From CBDFGK01 sp965247075 (GTDB taxonomy: Bacteria; Pseudomonadota; Gammaproteobacteria; Pseudomonadales; Halieaceae), in NCBI GenBank assembly GCA_965247075.1, contig CBDFGK010000003.1, positions 744,001 to 808,000 on the forward strand: a stretch of 64,000 bases of DNA, given 5' to 3'. A program made the position numbers and the translations under genes. Shown here in pieces: positions 50,691 through 60,499 of this stretch (its first letter is position 1; each line of letters begins with the position of its first letter). The notes under the pieces are model-generated. The model searched no databases. It saw nothing but the letters and a program-made list of their open reading frames with translations, and had not been told where the DNA came from.

Positions 50691-52004
50691 ATGAGATCAC
50701 AGAGCAAACAAAATATTCGCTGGTTTCGTAACAGCGCGCCCTATATCAACGCACACCGGGGCCAGACTTTCGTCCTTACCCTGGGTGGCGAGGCGGCTCT
50801 ACATGCAAATTTTGCCAATATTATTCACGATATCGCCCTGCTCAACAGTCTCGGTGTACGGCTCATCCTGTTGTTCGGTGCTAGGCCACAAATAGCGGCG
50901 CGACTGCTGCAGGCCGGCATTGATAGCGAGTTCCACGACGGTATCCGCATTACCGACGAGGCGGCCCTGGCACACGTAAAGGATGCCGCTGGTGCGATGC
51001 GTGTAGAGGTAGAGGCGCTATTGTCCACGGGGCTGCCCAACTCTCCGATGCAGGGGGCAGGCATTCGTGTCAGCAGCGGCAATTTCATCACTGCCAAGCC
51101 TATGGGGCTGGTCGATGGAATCGATTTCCACCACACCGGCCGGGTCCGGCGTGTAGATGCGGTGGCCATATCCCGGTGCCTGGATGCCGGCTCTGTGGTG
51201 ATCCTCTCGCCATTGGGGTTTTCTCCCACTGGCGAAATATTCAACCTGGCGCTGGAGGATATCGCCGTACACGTGGCGGCCGAGGTCGGCGCTGACAAAC
51301 TCATTTTATTTGGCGCCGCACGGGGCGTCAAAGATGCGCAGGGCGAGCTGGTCCGGCAGTGTGACCTCGGTGAGGCACAAACATTGCTGCAAACCATGAC
51401 TGACCAGGAGCAGCGCCGTTTATTGCGCACGGCCCGGCAGGCCTGCACCGCCGGCATAGGCCGCTGCCAGATTATTTCCTATGCGGAAGATTGTTCCCTG
51501 CTGGAGGAACTGTTCACTCACGATGGCAGCGGCACCCTGATCAACAACGATGGCTACGAACAGGCGCGCGCAGCCACCATCGAAGATGTGGGCGGCATAC
51601 TGGAACTGATAGAGCCACTTGAGCGGGAGGGCGTGCTGGTGAAGCGCTCGCGCGAGTTATTGGAAACCGAGATCGGTCATTTTCGGGTACTGGAGCGAGA
51701 TAGCCGCATCATCGCCGGCGCCGCCCTGTACCCTTTCCCGGAACAGGGCAGCGGTGAGATTGCCTGCCTGGTCACACACCCGGATTACCGTGGCGACAAG
51801 CGTGGCAACCGCTTGCTGCAGGAACTGGAACAGCGTGCTGTGCAGCAGGGCTTGCGGCAGGTATTTGTGTTGACCACCCAAACCGCCCACTGGTTTCTGG
51901 AACAGGGCTTTGTCGAGGGTGACCTGGCGGAACTCCCCAACCAAAAGCAATCCCTGTATAACCTGCAGCGCAATTCAAAAGTGTTTGTGAAGCAACTCAG
52001 CTAG
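50691..52004 (+). CDS. argA: N-acetylglutamate synthase
   Basis: A 437-aa fusion of an amino-acid-kinase-like domain ([20 protein letters not shown], with the [15 protein letters not shown] strand) and a C-terminal GNAT acetyltransferase domain ([20 protein letters not shown] then LLQELEQRA, the acetyl-CoA loop). This architecture is that of ArgA, where arginine binds the kinase-like domain and inhibits the enzyme. It makes N-acetylglutamate from glutamate. It stands 91 bp after argE on the same strand. Confidence 0.95.
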   Translation: MRSQSKQNIRWFRNSAPYINAHRGQTFVLTLGGEAALHANFANIIHDIALLNSLGVRLILLFGARPQIAARLLQAGIDSEFHDGIRITDEAALAHVKDAAGAMRVEVEALLSTGLPNSPMQGAGIRVSSGNFITAKPMGLVDGIDFHHTGRVRRVDAVAISRCLDAGSVVILSPLGFSPTGEIFNLALEDIAVHVAAEVGADKLILFGAARGVKDAQGELVRQCDLGEAQTLLQTMTDQEQRRLLRTARQACTAGIGRCQIISYAEDCSLLEELFTHDGSGTLINNDGYEQARAATIEDVGGILELIEPLEREGVLVKRSRELLETEIGHFRVLERDSRIIAGAALYPFPEQGSGEIACLVTHPDYRGDKRGNRLLQELEQRAVQQGLRQVFVLTTQTAHWFLEQGFVEGDLAELPNQKQSLYNLQRNSKVFVKQLS

Positions 52005-52056
52005 CCTTCTGCTATGCTTCGACCCCTGTTTTATCCCCGGCAACAAGGTTTCCGCC

Positions 52057-53892
52057 ATGCCTGAGTACCGCTCCAGAACCTCCACCCACGGTCGCAACAT
52101 GGCCGGCGCCAGGGCACTGTGGCGCGCCACCGGCATGAAGGATGACGATTTTCAAAAGCCCATTATTGCCATCGCCAACTCCTTCACCCAGTTTGTTCCC
52201 GGCCACGTCCATCTCAAGGATATGGGTCAACTGGTGGCGCGCGAGATCGAAGCCGTCGGCGGGGTAGCCAAAGAATTTAACACCATCGCTGTCGATGACG
52301 GCATTGCCATGGGCCACGACGGCATGCTCTACAGCCTGCCGTCACGGGATATTATCGCCGACTCGGTCGAATACATGGTCAACGCCCACTGTGCCGATGC
52401 ACTGGTCTGCATTTCAAACTGCGACAAGATTACCCCGGGTATGCTGAACGCCGCCCTGCGCCTCAATATCCCCGCCATATTTGTCTCTGGTGGGCCGATG
52501 GAGGCGGGCAAAACCAGGCTTTCAGAGCACAAGCTGGACCTGGTCGACGCCATGGTGATCGCCGTCGATGACAGCGCCAGCGACGAGCAGGTTGCCGAAT
52601 ATGAGCGCTCCGCCTGCCCTACCTGTGGTTCCTGTTCAGGCATGTTCACGGCCAACTCCATGAACTGCCTGACCGAGGCGCTGGGCCTTTCGCAGCCAGG
52701 CAACGGCTCTATGCTGGCCACCCACGCTGATCGTGAGCAGCTGTTTTTGAGCGCCGGGCGACGCATCGTAGATTTGGCCAAACGCTATTACGAGCAGGAC
52801 GATCACTCGGCGCTACCGCGAGTTATTGGCTCCTTCAAAGCCTTCGAAAATGCCATGACCCTGGATATCGCCATGGGCGGCTCTACCAATACCATCCTGC
52901 ACCTGCTGGCCGCAGCGGAAGAGGCCGAGCTGAATTTCACCCTGGCCGACATAGACCGGCTGTCGCGCAGTATCCCCCAGTTGTGCAAGGTCGCCCCCAG
53001 TACTCCCCAATACCACATGGAAGATGTACACCGGGCCGGCGGCATCATGGGAATTCTCGGCGAGTTGGACCGGGCTGGCCTGCTGCATACCGATGTGCCG
53101 ACTGTGCACAGCGCGACCCTGTCAGACGCCCTGCAGCAATGGGATATCAAGCGCAGCCAGGATCCCAGCCTGCAGAAGTTTTTTATGGCCGGGCCGGCCG
53201 GCATACCTACCCAGACTGCGTTTAGCCAGGACACGCGCTGGTCGACGCTGGACGACGACCGGGCCAGCGGCTGCATACGCTCGCTGGAGCACGCCTATTC
53301 CCGGGAGGGCGGGCTCGCCGTGCTGTACGGCAATATTGCCGAGCATGGCTGTGTAGTAAAAACCGCCGGTGTTGACGACAGTATTTTGATATTTGAAGGG
53401 CCTGCCTACGTCTGTGAGAGTCAGGAGGCCGCCGTCGATGCCATCCTCAATGACCGGGTGACTGCCGGTGACGTGGTGGTAGTGCGCTATGAAGGCCCCA
53501 AGGGCGGCCCCGGCATGCAGGAGATGCTCTATCCAACCAGCTATATCAAGTCCAAGGGATTGGGCAAGGCCTGTGCATTGCTCACCGATGGTCGCTTTTC
53601 AGGTGGGACCTCAGGACTCTCCATCGGTCACGCCTCGCCGGAAGCGGCGGCGGGAGGTGCTATCGGACTGGTGCGCAGCGGCGACCTTATCAAGATAAAT
53701 ATTCCCCAGCGCAGCATCGATGTCTGTTTGTCGGATGATGAGCTGGCGGCGCGAAAAAACGAGCAGGACGCGTTGGGATGGAAGCCGGCCGAACCGCGCC
53801 CACGCAAGGTTACTGCCGCCCTGAAAGCCTATGCGCTAATGGCTACCGGTGCCGATCGCGGCGCGGTCCGTGACCTGAGCCAATTTGACTAG
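52057..53892 (+). CDS. ilvD: Dihydroxy-acid dehydratase
   Basis: A 611-aa enzyme of the long bacterial type. Iron-sulfur and Mg ligands are in [17 protein letters not shown] and [40 protein letters not shown] precedes them, and [20 protein letters not shown] with [19 protein letters not shown] closes the active site. It dehydrates dihydroxyisovalerate and dihydroxymethylvalerate in branched-chain amino-acid synthesis. It overlaps the convergent DUF6279 gene by 4 bp at the stops. Confidence 0.96.
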   Translation: MPEYRSRTSTHGRNMAGARALWRATGMKDDDFQKPIIAIANSFTQFVPGHVHLKDMGQLVAREIEAVGGVAKEFNTIAVDDGIAMGHDGMLYSLPSRDIIADSVEYMVNAHCADALVCISNCDKITPGMLNAALRLNIPAIFVSGGPMEAGKTRLSEHKLDLVDAMVIAVDDSASDEQVAEYERSACPTCGSCSGMFTANSMNCLTEALGLSQPGNGSMLATHADREQLFLSAGRRIVDLAKRYYEQDDHSALPRVIGSFKAFENAMTLDIAMGGSTNTILHLLAAAEEAELNFTLADIDRLSRSIPQLCKVAPSTPQYHMEDVHRAGGIMGILGELDRAGLLHTDVPTVHSATLSDALQQWDIKRSQDPSLQKFFMAGPAGIPTQTAFSQDTRWSTLDDDRASGCIRSLEHAYSREGGLAVLYGNIAEHGCVVKTAGVDDSILIFEGPAYVCESQEAAVDAILNDRVTAGDVVVVRYEGPKGGPGMQEMLYPTSYIKSKGLGKACALLTDGRFSGGTSGLSIGHASPEAAAGGAIGLVRSGDLIKINIPQRSIDVCLSDDELAARKNEQDALGWKPAEPRPRKVTAALKAYALMATGADRGAVRDLSQFD

Positions 53893-54734
53893 TCCGCCTG
53901 CGCAATCAGTTTTTGCAAGCCGCGGCGCAAGTCGTCCAGCTCGTGCTGCAGGTGCGTGCTCTGCTTTTCAGTCCTGCTGTTGAGCACATCCGCCACCGCC
54001 TGCATAATAATTTGCTGATTATGCAGGTAAATGGCCTGGTAATGGGCGCTTTGCATCTGTTGGCGATCAGCCATGGCGGCCACAATCTGCTGCTGCCAAT
54101 CGTGCCTGCGCTTACTCAGCACTCGCTGTAACAGTTCCGACCAGGCTCTGCGCTCTGCCAGCCAGGCATCGTCAAAACGCTGTAATGAGGCTGCGGCCTC
54201 CTGCAGCGGTAATTTTTGCTCCGCTGTCAGCCGGCCGAGAAAATCCCGCAGGTTTTTCGCAAGGTTCTCATAAGTCTGCTCGCTATAGGCCGCACCGTCC
54301 CGCTCCAGAAACTCCTCTTCCAGATCCGCCTGGCGGTCCCAGAGGCTGTCCAGAAACTCTGCCATTTGCGCATCACTGAGTTGCTCGCCCATCTCCAACG
54401 CCAGTGGCAGCATGTGTTGTTCCAGTCGCGCTCCAGCCAGTGATACTTCATCAACCCAGCCCTGCACGGTGCTGCCATCCAACGGCGCAGCAAGATCCTC
54501 CTCAATACCTGCCAACAGGTCCAGGTAGCGGGCCAGCTCCTCTTTACGATGCCAGTGCAGCATGGGCTGTAACTGCTGCTTGAGGCTTTTCTTCTGGGGT
54601 CGGGTGAGATCCACATAATCGTCGACATACCAGGGGATCAACCAGTCGAGCCGGTTGTAGAGAAAAGTGCTGCTACAGGAAGTCAGGAAAAGGAGTGCAA
54701 ACACTCCCGAAAATGTTCTGCCCAGCTTCATCAT
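53889..54734 (-). CDS. DUF6279 family lipoprotein
   Basis: A ~280-aa lipoprotein with a signal sequence and lipobox ([11 protein letters not shown]; Cys lipidated). The family pattern follows: [20 protein letters not shown] and [20 protein letters not shown], then long amphipathic helices rich in Glu, Gln and Arg. It is predicted to be periplasmic, anchored to a membrane. No function is established to my knowledge. ATG 54734 follows GGAG closely; ATG 54743 and 54731 are alternatives. Confidence 0.82.
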   Translation of the reverse strand: MMKLGRTFSGVFALLFLTSCSSTFLYNRLDWLIPWYVDDYVDLTRPQKKSLKQQLQPMLHWHRKEELARYLDLLAGIEEDLAAPLDGSTVQGWVDEVSLAGARLEQHMLPLALEMGEQLSDAQMAEFLDSLWDRQADLEEEFLERDGAAYSEQTYENLAKNLRDFLGRLTAEQKLPLQEAAASLQRFDDAWLAERRAWSELLQRVLSKRRHDWQQQIVAAMADRQQMQSAHYQAIYLHNQQIIMQAVADVLNSRTEKQSTHLQHELDDLRRGLQKLIAQAD

Positions 54735-54883
54735 TGTCTCCACGCATTACTCACCGGCTACCCAAAGTCCCGCCGCCGGGGCAGCAAATCCTCAGAAAAG
54801 GCAGCTGTCGGGCCTGCCATGAGGCGCTGTATCAGGCCGCTGCGCGGCGCCTTGGTAGCGATGAGCCTGGGGGCAGGCATCGG

Positions 54884-55267
54884 CTAGAGCAGTCGCAAGC
54901 CAACCCCGACCAAGCCACCCAATAGCAATACCAACAGGGACAGGCTGCCGAGGATAAAGCCGGGGCCGCGTTTGTCAGGATGCTGTACATAGCCTCTGGC
55001 GTAGAGAATGCGACCAACCAGGAACAAAAGACCCAGCCCCGCGCCAATTTCGGCAGACATGTAGTAACCGAATATCCACAGGGCCGGAAAGAACATCACC
55101 AATTGTTCGAGGGTGTTTTGCTGCACACGGAACACGCGCTCAAATTTTTCATCACCAATAATATTGGGGGCAGAAATGCCTGTTTCGGAACGGCTTTTGC
55201 CAACCATAAGCGTGAGATAAAAATACTCCGCCACCACCAGTAGTGTTACCAAAACGATCAGTTCCAT
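54884..55267 (-). CDS. MAPEG-family membrane protein
   Basis: A 127-aa protein with four hydrophobic helices. The segment FERVFRVQQNTLEQLVMFFP with the Glu-Arg and Asn-x-x-Glu pattern is the MAPEG signature (glutathione-dependent transferases such as microsomal GST and leukotriene C4 synthase), and GRILYARGYVQHPDKRGPGF is the matching late loop. It may use glutathione against lipid peroxides or electrophiles. The 150 bp between it and the DUF6279 gene holds nothing recognisable, and about 195 bp on its other side is also empty. Confidence 0.85.
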   Translation of the reverse strand: MELIVLVTLLVVAEYFYLTLMVGKSRSETGISAPNIIGDEKFERVFRVQQNTLEQLVMFFPALWIFGYYMSAEIGAGLGLLFLVGRILYARGYVQHPDKRGPGFILGSLSLLVLLLGGLVGVGLRLL

Positions 55268-55463
55268 AAATCCTTCCCGCTAGTTTCCATGAACATTATA
55301 AGCATATACGCGCATTCGTTCGATTTCTTTCTGGCGCCGGTTTTTCCCTGCCGCCGGGCGCTCAGGGGTCGCTGACGAACATGGTGATTTGCTCGCCATC
55401 GCCGCCGGCAAGTCGGTGACCGACAGGGCCAAGTGAAACCTGGGGTAGTCCTGTTTCATATTT

Positions 55464-56414
55464 TCACCATGGTAGCTTCTTCAAATCTACGTTACCTCCA
55501 CTGATGATACAGGCAACCCGGCGACCCCGGAACCGCTCCGGATGCTCGAGAAGCGCAGCAAAGCTGACCGCACCCGACGGCTCCACTACCGTCTTCAATC
55601 GCGTCCACTGCAATTGCATCGCCGCGACAATGCTGTCCTCTGCCACCGTCAGTATGGTATCAACCCGGTTGCGGATAATGTCGTAGTTGTTCTTGCCGAG
55701 GCTGGTCAGCAGGCCATCGGCGATGGTCTGCGGATTTTCCTGTGGCACCCATCGACCCAGTCCAAAGGAACGAAATGCGTCGTCGGCGCCGGCGGGTTCT
55801 GCAGCAACGACTTCTATCGCGGGCCGCAGCGCCTTGATGACAGTGGCGATACCGGCCAGCAGTCCACCGCCGCCAACCGGGGCAACCACCACGTCCAGGT
55901 CGTCTATTTGTTGCAACAACTCCAGCGCCACCGTGCCCTGCCCGGCAATAATACATGGGTCGTCATAGGGGTGAACGACATGCGCCCCGGTCTCAGCGAC
56001 CAGTTGTTGAAGTGTGGACTCCCGTGCCGCCAGGGTCGCTTCGCACTCAAGGATTTTGCCTCCGTAAGCCTGCACCGCTGCCTTTTTCACCGTCGGGGCA
56101 TTGTCCGGCATCACTATATGCGCGCACATGCCCCGTACCGCCGCGGCCATGGCCAGCGCCGCTGCATGATTGCCGGAGGAGTGCGTGGCAACCGCGCTGG
56201 CCTCGCCAGACAAGCCCAGCACCGCATTGAGAGCGCCACGAGCCTTGAAGGCTCCGACTTTCTGCAGGTTCTCACATTTGAAAGAGACGTGGCAGCCGAC
56301 CCGTTCATCCAGTAGACGGCTGTGAATTACCGGCGTGCGGTGAATATGAGCGCGAATGCGCCGGTGCGCCGCTTTCACGTCCTGTATATCCACTGGAGAT
56401 TTTTCTCCAACCAT
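55464..56414 (-). CDS. PLP-dependent threonine/serine dehydratase or racemase-like enzyme
   Basis: A 316-aa fold-type II PLP enzyme. The cofactor lysine lies in FKCENLQKVGAFKARGALNA. SSGNHAAALAMAA binds the substrate carboxylate, VGGGGLLAGIATVIKAL holds the phosphate, and VACIISGGNVDLKKLPW contains the Ser/Gly opposite the pyridine N. No C-terminal ACT domain is present, so it belongs with catabolic threonine dehydratases, serine racemases and hydroxyaspartate dehydratases, and these cannot be separated by eye. It is divergent from the HDAC gene by 99 bp. Confidence 0.85.
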   Translation of the reverse strand: MVGEKSPVDIQDVKAAHRRIRAHIHRTPVIHSRLLDERVGCHVSFKCENLQKVGAFKARGALNAVLGLSGEASAVATHSSGNHAAALAMAAAVRGMCAHIVMPDNAPTVKKAAVQAYGGKILECEATLAARESTLQQLVAETGAHVVHPYDDPCIIAGQGTVALELLQQIDDLDVVVAPVGGGGLLAGIATVIKALRPAIEVVAAEPAGADDAFRSFGLGRWVPQENPQTIADGLLTSLGKNNYDIIRNRVDTILTVAEDSIVAAMQLQWTRLKTVVEPSGAVSFAALLEHPERFRGRRVACIISGGNVDLKKLPW

Positions 56415-56513
56415 GAGCTACCTCGTTCGCTTGTTGCTACAATCCATCGGCCATCTTACCGGGGCAATGCCGGCTAATTCCATAACACTTCTAGGTGCCC
56501 TAGAATAACAACT

Positions 56514-57431
56514 ATGCCAACGCTTTTTATCAGTCATGCCGACTGCGAGAAACACGTCATGCTGGATAATCACCCGGAGAGTCCGGCCCGGCTCCAGCAT
56601 ATCCAACAAGCCGTGCAGGCCGCCGCCTGGCATGGCTCATTGCAAGCGGTGCAAGCCCGGGAAATAACCCTGGAGGATTTTGTGGGTATCCACCCACAGC
56701 AGTATCTGGACAGGGTCAACGCCCTGCAACCCGGTGACGGCATCGCCCGGCTCGATGCCGATACCGCTATTAATCGGCACAGTCTCAGGGCGGCGCGACT
56801 CGCCGCAGGCGCGCTGCTGCAAGCGGTGGACTCGGTCATGGCCGGCGCTGCCAACAACGCTTTCTGCACCGTGCGCCCACCTGGACACCACGCGGAATCT
56901 ACCGCGGCCATGGGATTTTGTGTCTTCAACAATATTGCCCTGGCGGCGCAGCGCGCACTCAAACAGGGCGCCCAGCGCATAGCTATATTTGATTTTGACG
57001 TACACCATGGCAATGGTACGGTTCAGATATTCAAGGATCGATCTGAAGTCATGGTGTGTTCGAGCTTTCAATACCCTTTTTACCCGGGCCGATACGACGA
57101 TGTAGTGGCGGACAATATCGTACTCACACCGCTGCCCGAGGGCACCGCCAGTGCGCAGTTTCGGCTCGCGGTGGAGCGAGACTGGATACCGGCCGTCGCG
57201 CGCCATCAACCAGACCTGATTCTGGTGTCGGCGGGCTTTGATGCCCATCGCGAGGATCCATTGGGTGGCCTGTTGCTGGAAGACAACGACTATCAATGGC
57301 TGGCCCAGTTGTTGATCGATTTTGCCAATCGCCACTGCGACGGCCATCTGGTGACAGCGCTGGAAGGAGGCTATAACCTGCAGGCCCTGGCACGCAGCAG
57401 CGTGGCCTACCTGGGGGCGTTGGCACGCTAA
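56514..57431 (+). CDS. Histone-deacetylase family amidohydrolase
   Basis: A 305-aa zinc deacetylase. It begins with the HPESPARLQHIQQAVQAA block. The active site has TVRPPGHHAESTAAMGFCVF (tandem His charge relay), IFDFDVHHGNGTVQIFKDRS (Asp and His zinc ligands) and LVSAGFDAHREDPLGG (second zinc Asp). Bacterial members deacetylate acetylpolyamines, acetoin-pathway proteins or acetylated lysines; the substrate here is unknown. Its TAA shares a base with the ATG of the alanine symporter (TAATG), so both are coexpressed. Confidence 0.88.
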   Translation: MPTLFISHADCEKHVMLDNHPESPARLQHIQQAVQAAAWHGSLQAVQAREITLEDFVGIHPQQYLDRVNALQPGDGIARLDADTAINRHSLRAARLAAGALLQAVDSVMAGAANNAFCTVRPPGHHAESTAAMGFCVFNNIALAAQRALKQGAQRIAIFDFDVHHGNGTVQIFKDRSEVMVCSSFQYPFYPGRYDDVVADNIVLTPLPEGTASAQFRLAVERDWIPAVARHQPDLILVSAGFDAHREDPLGGLLLEDNDYQWLAQLLIDFANRHCDGHLVTALEGGYNLQALARSSVAYLGALAR

Positions 57432-58792
57432 TGGTCGCGCAACTGGAGGATTGGTCGGCGGCGTTTGCAGACTTTGTATGGGGCGACCCGCTGTTGATTC
57501 TGTTGGTGGGAGGCGGGCTCTACTTTGCTATTTACTCGCGCTTCCTGCCCTACCGCCACCTGGTCCACGCGGTCGGCATCATGTTGGGTCGCTACGATAC
57601 TCCCGGTGAGCCGGGCGATCTGACCCACGCACAGGCACTGGCCGCCGCACTGTCCGGTACCCTGGGACTGGGCAATATCGCCGGAGTTGCGTTGGCTATA
57701 GTCGCGGGCGGCCCCGGTGCCATATTCTGGATGTGGATCACCGCCCTGATAGGTATTGCCACCAAGTTTTTTACCTGCTCCCTGGGCATTATGTACCGTG
57801 GCAAGGACAGTCTCGGCAACCTGCAGGGCGGTCCGCAATACATCATTCGCGAAGCGCTGCCCAAGCAATTTTACCCGCTGGCCATTTTGTTCTCTGCGGC
57901 CGGCATGATCGGCACCCTGCCGATGTTCCAGGCCAACCAACTGACGGCCCTGGCGCGCCAAACGCTGGCAGATGGCATCGACCCCTTGCTCTTCAATATT
58001 GTCGTAGGCTGCATTATCGCCGCTATAGTGACCAGCGTGGTGGTTGGTGGGTTGCAGCGAGTCGCCCGGGTGGCGGTGGCGCTGCTGCCTGCCATGACCA
58101 TCATTTACCTGGCGATGACCGTGTACGTCATGGTAGTGCACGCCGATCGGGTAGCCGACATGTTTTCATTAATCTTCACCGAGGCGTTTGCACCGAAGGC
58201 GGTTGCGGGAGGACTGCTGGGCGTGATGTTGATTGGTATCAGCCGCGGCGCCTTTTCCAATGAAGCCGGTCTCGGCACCGAAGTAATGGCGCACGGTGCG
58301 GCCAAAACCAGCGAACCCATTCGCGAGGGCCTGGTGGCCATGCTCGGGCCGGTGATTGATACCCTGCTGGTCTGTTCCTGTACCGCCATGGTCATACTTC
58401 TGTCAGGGCTGTGGGAAAATCCCGGTGAGCTGAGCGGCATTGCCATGACTCTGGCGGCTCTGCAAGCAGAGATGGGTATAACGGCGGTTATCTTGCTTAC
58501 CGCAGTTGTGCTTATCCTCAGTTTAACCACCATGTTCACCGGCTGGTACTACGGCTCCAAATGCTTTGGGTTTTTGTTCGGCGCCGAACGCCGGCACTGG
58601 TTTCGCTACTTTTTTATCAGCACTATCCTGTTTGGCTCTACCGTGAGTATTGATGTGGTGTTCAACCTGATTGTCGGTGCCTACGGAGTAATGGCCATAC
58701 CCACCATGGTGGCAACCCTGCTATTGTCAGGCAAGGTAATGGTGGCCGCAGGCGAGTACTTCAGTCGGCCGCTGCAACCGACCCGCCGCTAA
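57431..58792 (+). CDS. Sodium:alanine/glycine symporter (AGCS family), second copy
   Basis: A 453-aa integral membrane protein with the family motifs: SGTLGLGNIAGVALAIVAGG, LQGGPQYIIREALPKQFYPL and GISRGAFSNEAGLGTEVMAH. It is clearly a separate lineage from the 14319 copy: shorter, with a different C terminus. Position between a deacetylase and an Lrp-type regulator suggests control by an amino acid. Start ATG 57431 overlaps the upstream stop. Confidence 0.9.
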   Translation: MVAQLEDWSAAFADFVWGDPLLILLVGGGLYFAIYSRFLPYRHLVHAVGIMLGRYDTPGEPGDLTHAQALAAALSGTLGLGNIAGVALAIVAGGPGAIFWMWITALIGIATKFFTCSLGIMYRGKDSLGNLQGGPQYIIREALPKQFYPLAILFSAAGMIGTLPMFQANQLTALARQTLADGIDPLLFNIVVGCIIAAIVTSVVVGGLQRVARVAVALLPAMTIIYLAMTVYVMVVHADRVADMFSLIFTEAFAPKAVAGGLLGVMLIGISRGAFSNEAGLGTEVMAHGAAKTSEPIREGLVAMLGPVIDTLLVCSCTAMVILLSGLWENPGELSGIAMTLAALQAEMGITAVILLTAVVLILSLTTMFTGWYYGSKCFGFLFGAERRHWFRYFFISTILFGSTVSIDVVFNLIVGAYGVMAIPTMVATLLLSGKVMVAAGEYFSRPLQPTRR

Positions 58793-58807
58793 GCGCAGGA
58801 GCCCGCT

Positions 58808-59287
58808 ATGAAACTGGACCGTACCGACCGCCGCATTCTGGAACAGATGCAACGCAATGGCCGTATCAGCAACCTGGAACTGGCCGACGCGGTCGGGCTT
58901 TCACCCACGCCCTGCTCCCGGCGGGTCAAGCGACTGGAAGAATCCGGCATTATCGACCGGCATGTCACCCTGCTGGATCAATCCCGACTCGGGCTCAAGC
59001 TCACCGCTTTCATAACCATCGCCATGGATCGGCATACACCGGATCGTTTTGACAACTTCGAAAAGCAGGTCAGCGCCTTTCCCGAGGTCATGGAATGCGC
59101 CGTGGTCACCGGCCAATCCGCCGACTACCTGATAAAGGCAGTGGTCGCTGATATGGAGTACTACGAGGCTTTTTTGCTCGGCAAGCTGACACGAATCGAA
59201 GGCGTAACCGGCGTGCAGTCCAGCTTTGTACTGCGTCCAGTGATCCGTAAAACCGAGCTGCCGATGGACCATATGCCAGACATCTGA
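58808..59287 (+). CDS. Lrp/AsnC-family transcriptional regulator
   Basis: A 159-aa regulator of normal size. The HTH reads LDRTDRRILEQMQRNGRISN then LELADAVGLSPTPCSRRVKR. The RAM ligand-binding domain includes FPEVMECAVVTGQSADYLIK. The family binds amino acids (often Leu, Ala or Gly) and wraps DNA as an octamer. It lies 15 bp after the symporter stop and most likely controls this operon in response to the imported amino acid. An AGGAGCCC site precedes the ATG. Confidence 0.92.
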   Translation: MKLDRTDRRILEQMQRNGRISNLELADAVGLSPTPCSRRVKRLEESGIIDRHVTLLDQSRLGLKLTAFITIAMDRHTPDRFDNFEKQVSAFPEVMECAVVTGQSADYLIKAVVADMEYYEAFLLGKLTRIEGVTGVQSSFVLRPVIRKTELPMDHMPDI

Positions 59288-59312
59288 GGGACGTCGCCGG
59301 CAGACCTTCATT

Positions 59313-59531
59313 CACGCCCCAAAGGCGGAACCGGAAGAAAAGCGGTTTAATCGATTGCATGCGGGAGTTCGCAGTGCGGTAGAGCGCGCCGTGGGTGTGC
59401 TGAAACAGCATGACGGCATGGCAAAAGGGCGTTACCTTGGTTTGGGTCGTAACCGTACTCGCCTTGAGCTGATGTGCGTGGCACACAATATTAAACGAGG
59501 ATTATCGATCAGGCAGGCAAGTTGTGTCTGA
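59313..59531 (+). pseudogene. C-terminal remnant of an IS5-family transposase
   Basis: The frame reads RLHAGVRSAVERAVGVLKQH, DGMAKGRYLGLGRNRTRLEL and MCVAHNIKRG before a TGA. This is the final block of IS5-like transposases, including the last catalytic Glu. Everything upstream of the block is missing and no inverted repeats are seen. The next ~140 bp (59532-59675) hold no gene. Confidence 0.82.
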
Positions 59532-59675
59532 ACAATGGGAGTGGGAGGAAAAATGGTCAAATTTCCCCTTGGAGAGGTTCCATAATCGACGGTTGAGTCA
59601 ATACCGTCTCAAAAAATCATTACGTGAAATTTGAAGCACCGTGTGGGTGCACCGTGCAAAGGTCTCAGGAAGCTT

Positions 59676-60459
59676 ATGCAAACATCAATGAGTGGAAAAA
59701 TCGCCCTGGTAACCGGTGGCGCAGGCGGCATGGGCCGTATCATGGCACTGCGACTGGCGCAGCGAGACGCCAGGGTCGCTATCTTCGACCTCAACGAGCA
59801 AGGCCTGCAGGCAACCGCCGCTGAACACGAGAATATTCAAGCCTTTCGCTGTGATATTTCCAAACGCGAGGATGTCGAAGCCAGGATTGCGGAGGTCCAG
59901 AACACACTGGGGCCGGTAGACCATCTGGTACACGCCGCCGCGTTAATGCCGGCACACGCCCTTGCTGATCACACCGTCGAGCAGGTGGAATTTCTCTTTC
60001 AGGTGAATTTTTTTTGGCGCCGTCTACACAATAAAAAGTCTGCTGCCGTCCATGCAGCAAAGAAACAGTGGCACCATGATAGTGTTTGGCTCCATTGCCG
60101 GGGTAGCCTACGTGCCCAAAATGGGGACCTATTGCGCCACCAAGGCCGCGGTAAACACCTATGTTGAATGCCTGCAAAATGAAATTCGCAGTAGCGGCGT
60201 CAATATACACCTGGTCTGCCCGCCAGCCGTTAACACGCCGCTGATCGACCAGGCCATCTCAACCGACACCCCCGGCAGTATCGAGAAAGCTCGCCAGAGC
60301 GGACGCCTGGCGGATCCCGAGAAAATCATCGATGCCATCGATAAGGGGGTCGCCAAGGGCAAAGATATCATCTATCCAGGCGAGGCCTGGTTTTTGATGA
60401 TATGGAAGACCCTGTTTCCAAAGCTGTGGTGGAAGCTGGTACTCAGCTTCGAAAAGTAA
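59676..60459 (+). pseudogene. Short-chain dehydrogenase with one frameshift in a T8 tract
   Basis: The first frame (ATG 59676 or 59691) carries KIALVTGGAGGMGRIMALRL (cofactor site), then VDHLVHAAALMPAHALADHT. At 60008-60015 a run of eight T shifts the frame. With seven T the protein would continue NFFGAVYTIKSLLPSMQQRN, SGTMIVFGSIAG, MGTYCATKAAVNTYVECLQN (Tyr and Lys of the active site) to the stop at 60459, about 260 residues. Only one base is wrong, so this is a very recent mutation, a slipping tract or a sequencing error. No substrate can be assigned. Confidence 0.85.
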
Positions 60460-60499
60460 TCGGAGTACACGCTGGGCTCTGTGGTAGCATCGCCCCCCG

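Noticed and set aside
54695..54925. Possible small heme protein with a CRACH motif
   Set aside because: The frame has no signal peptide and no family match, and it overlaps the start of the DUF6279 lipoprotein gene and the end of the MAPEG gene on the other strand.
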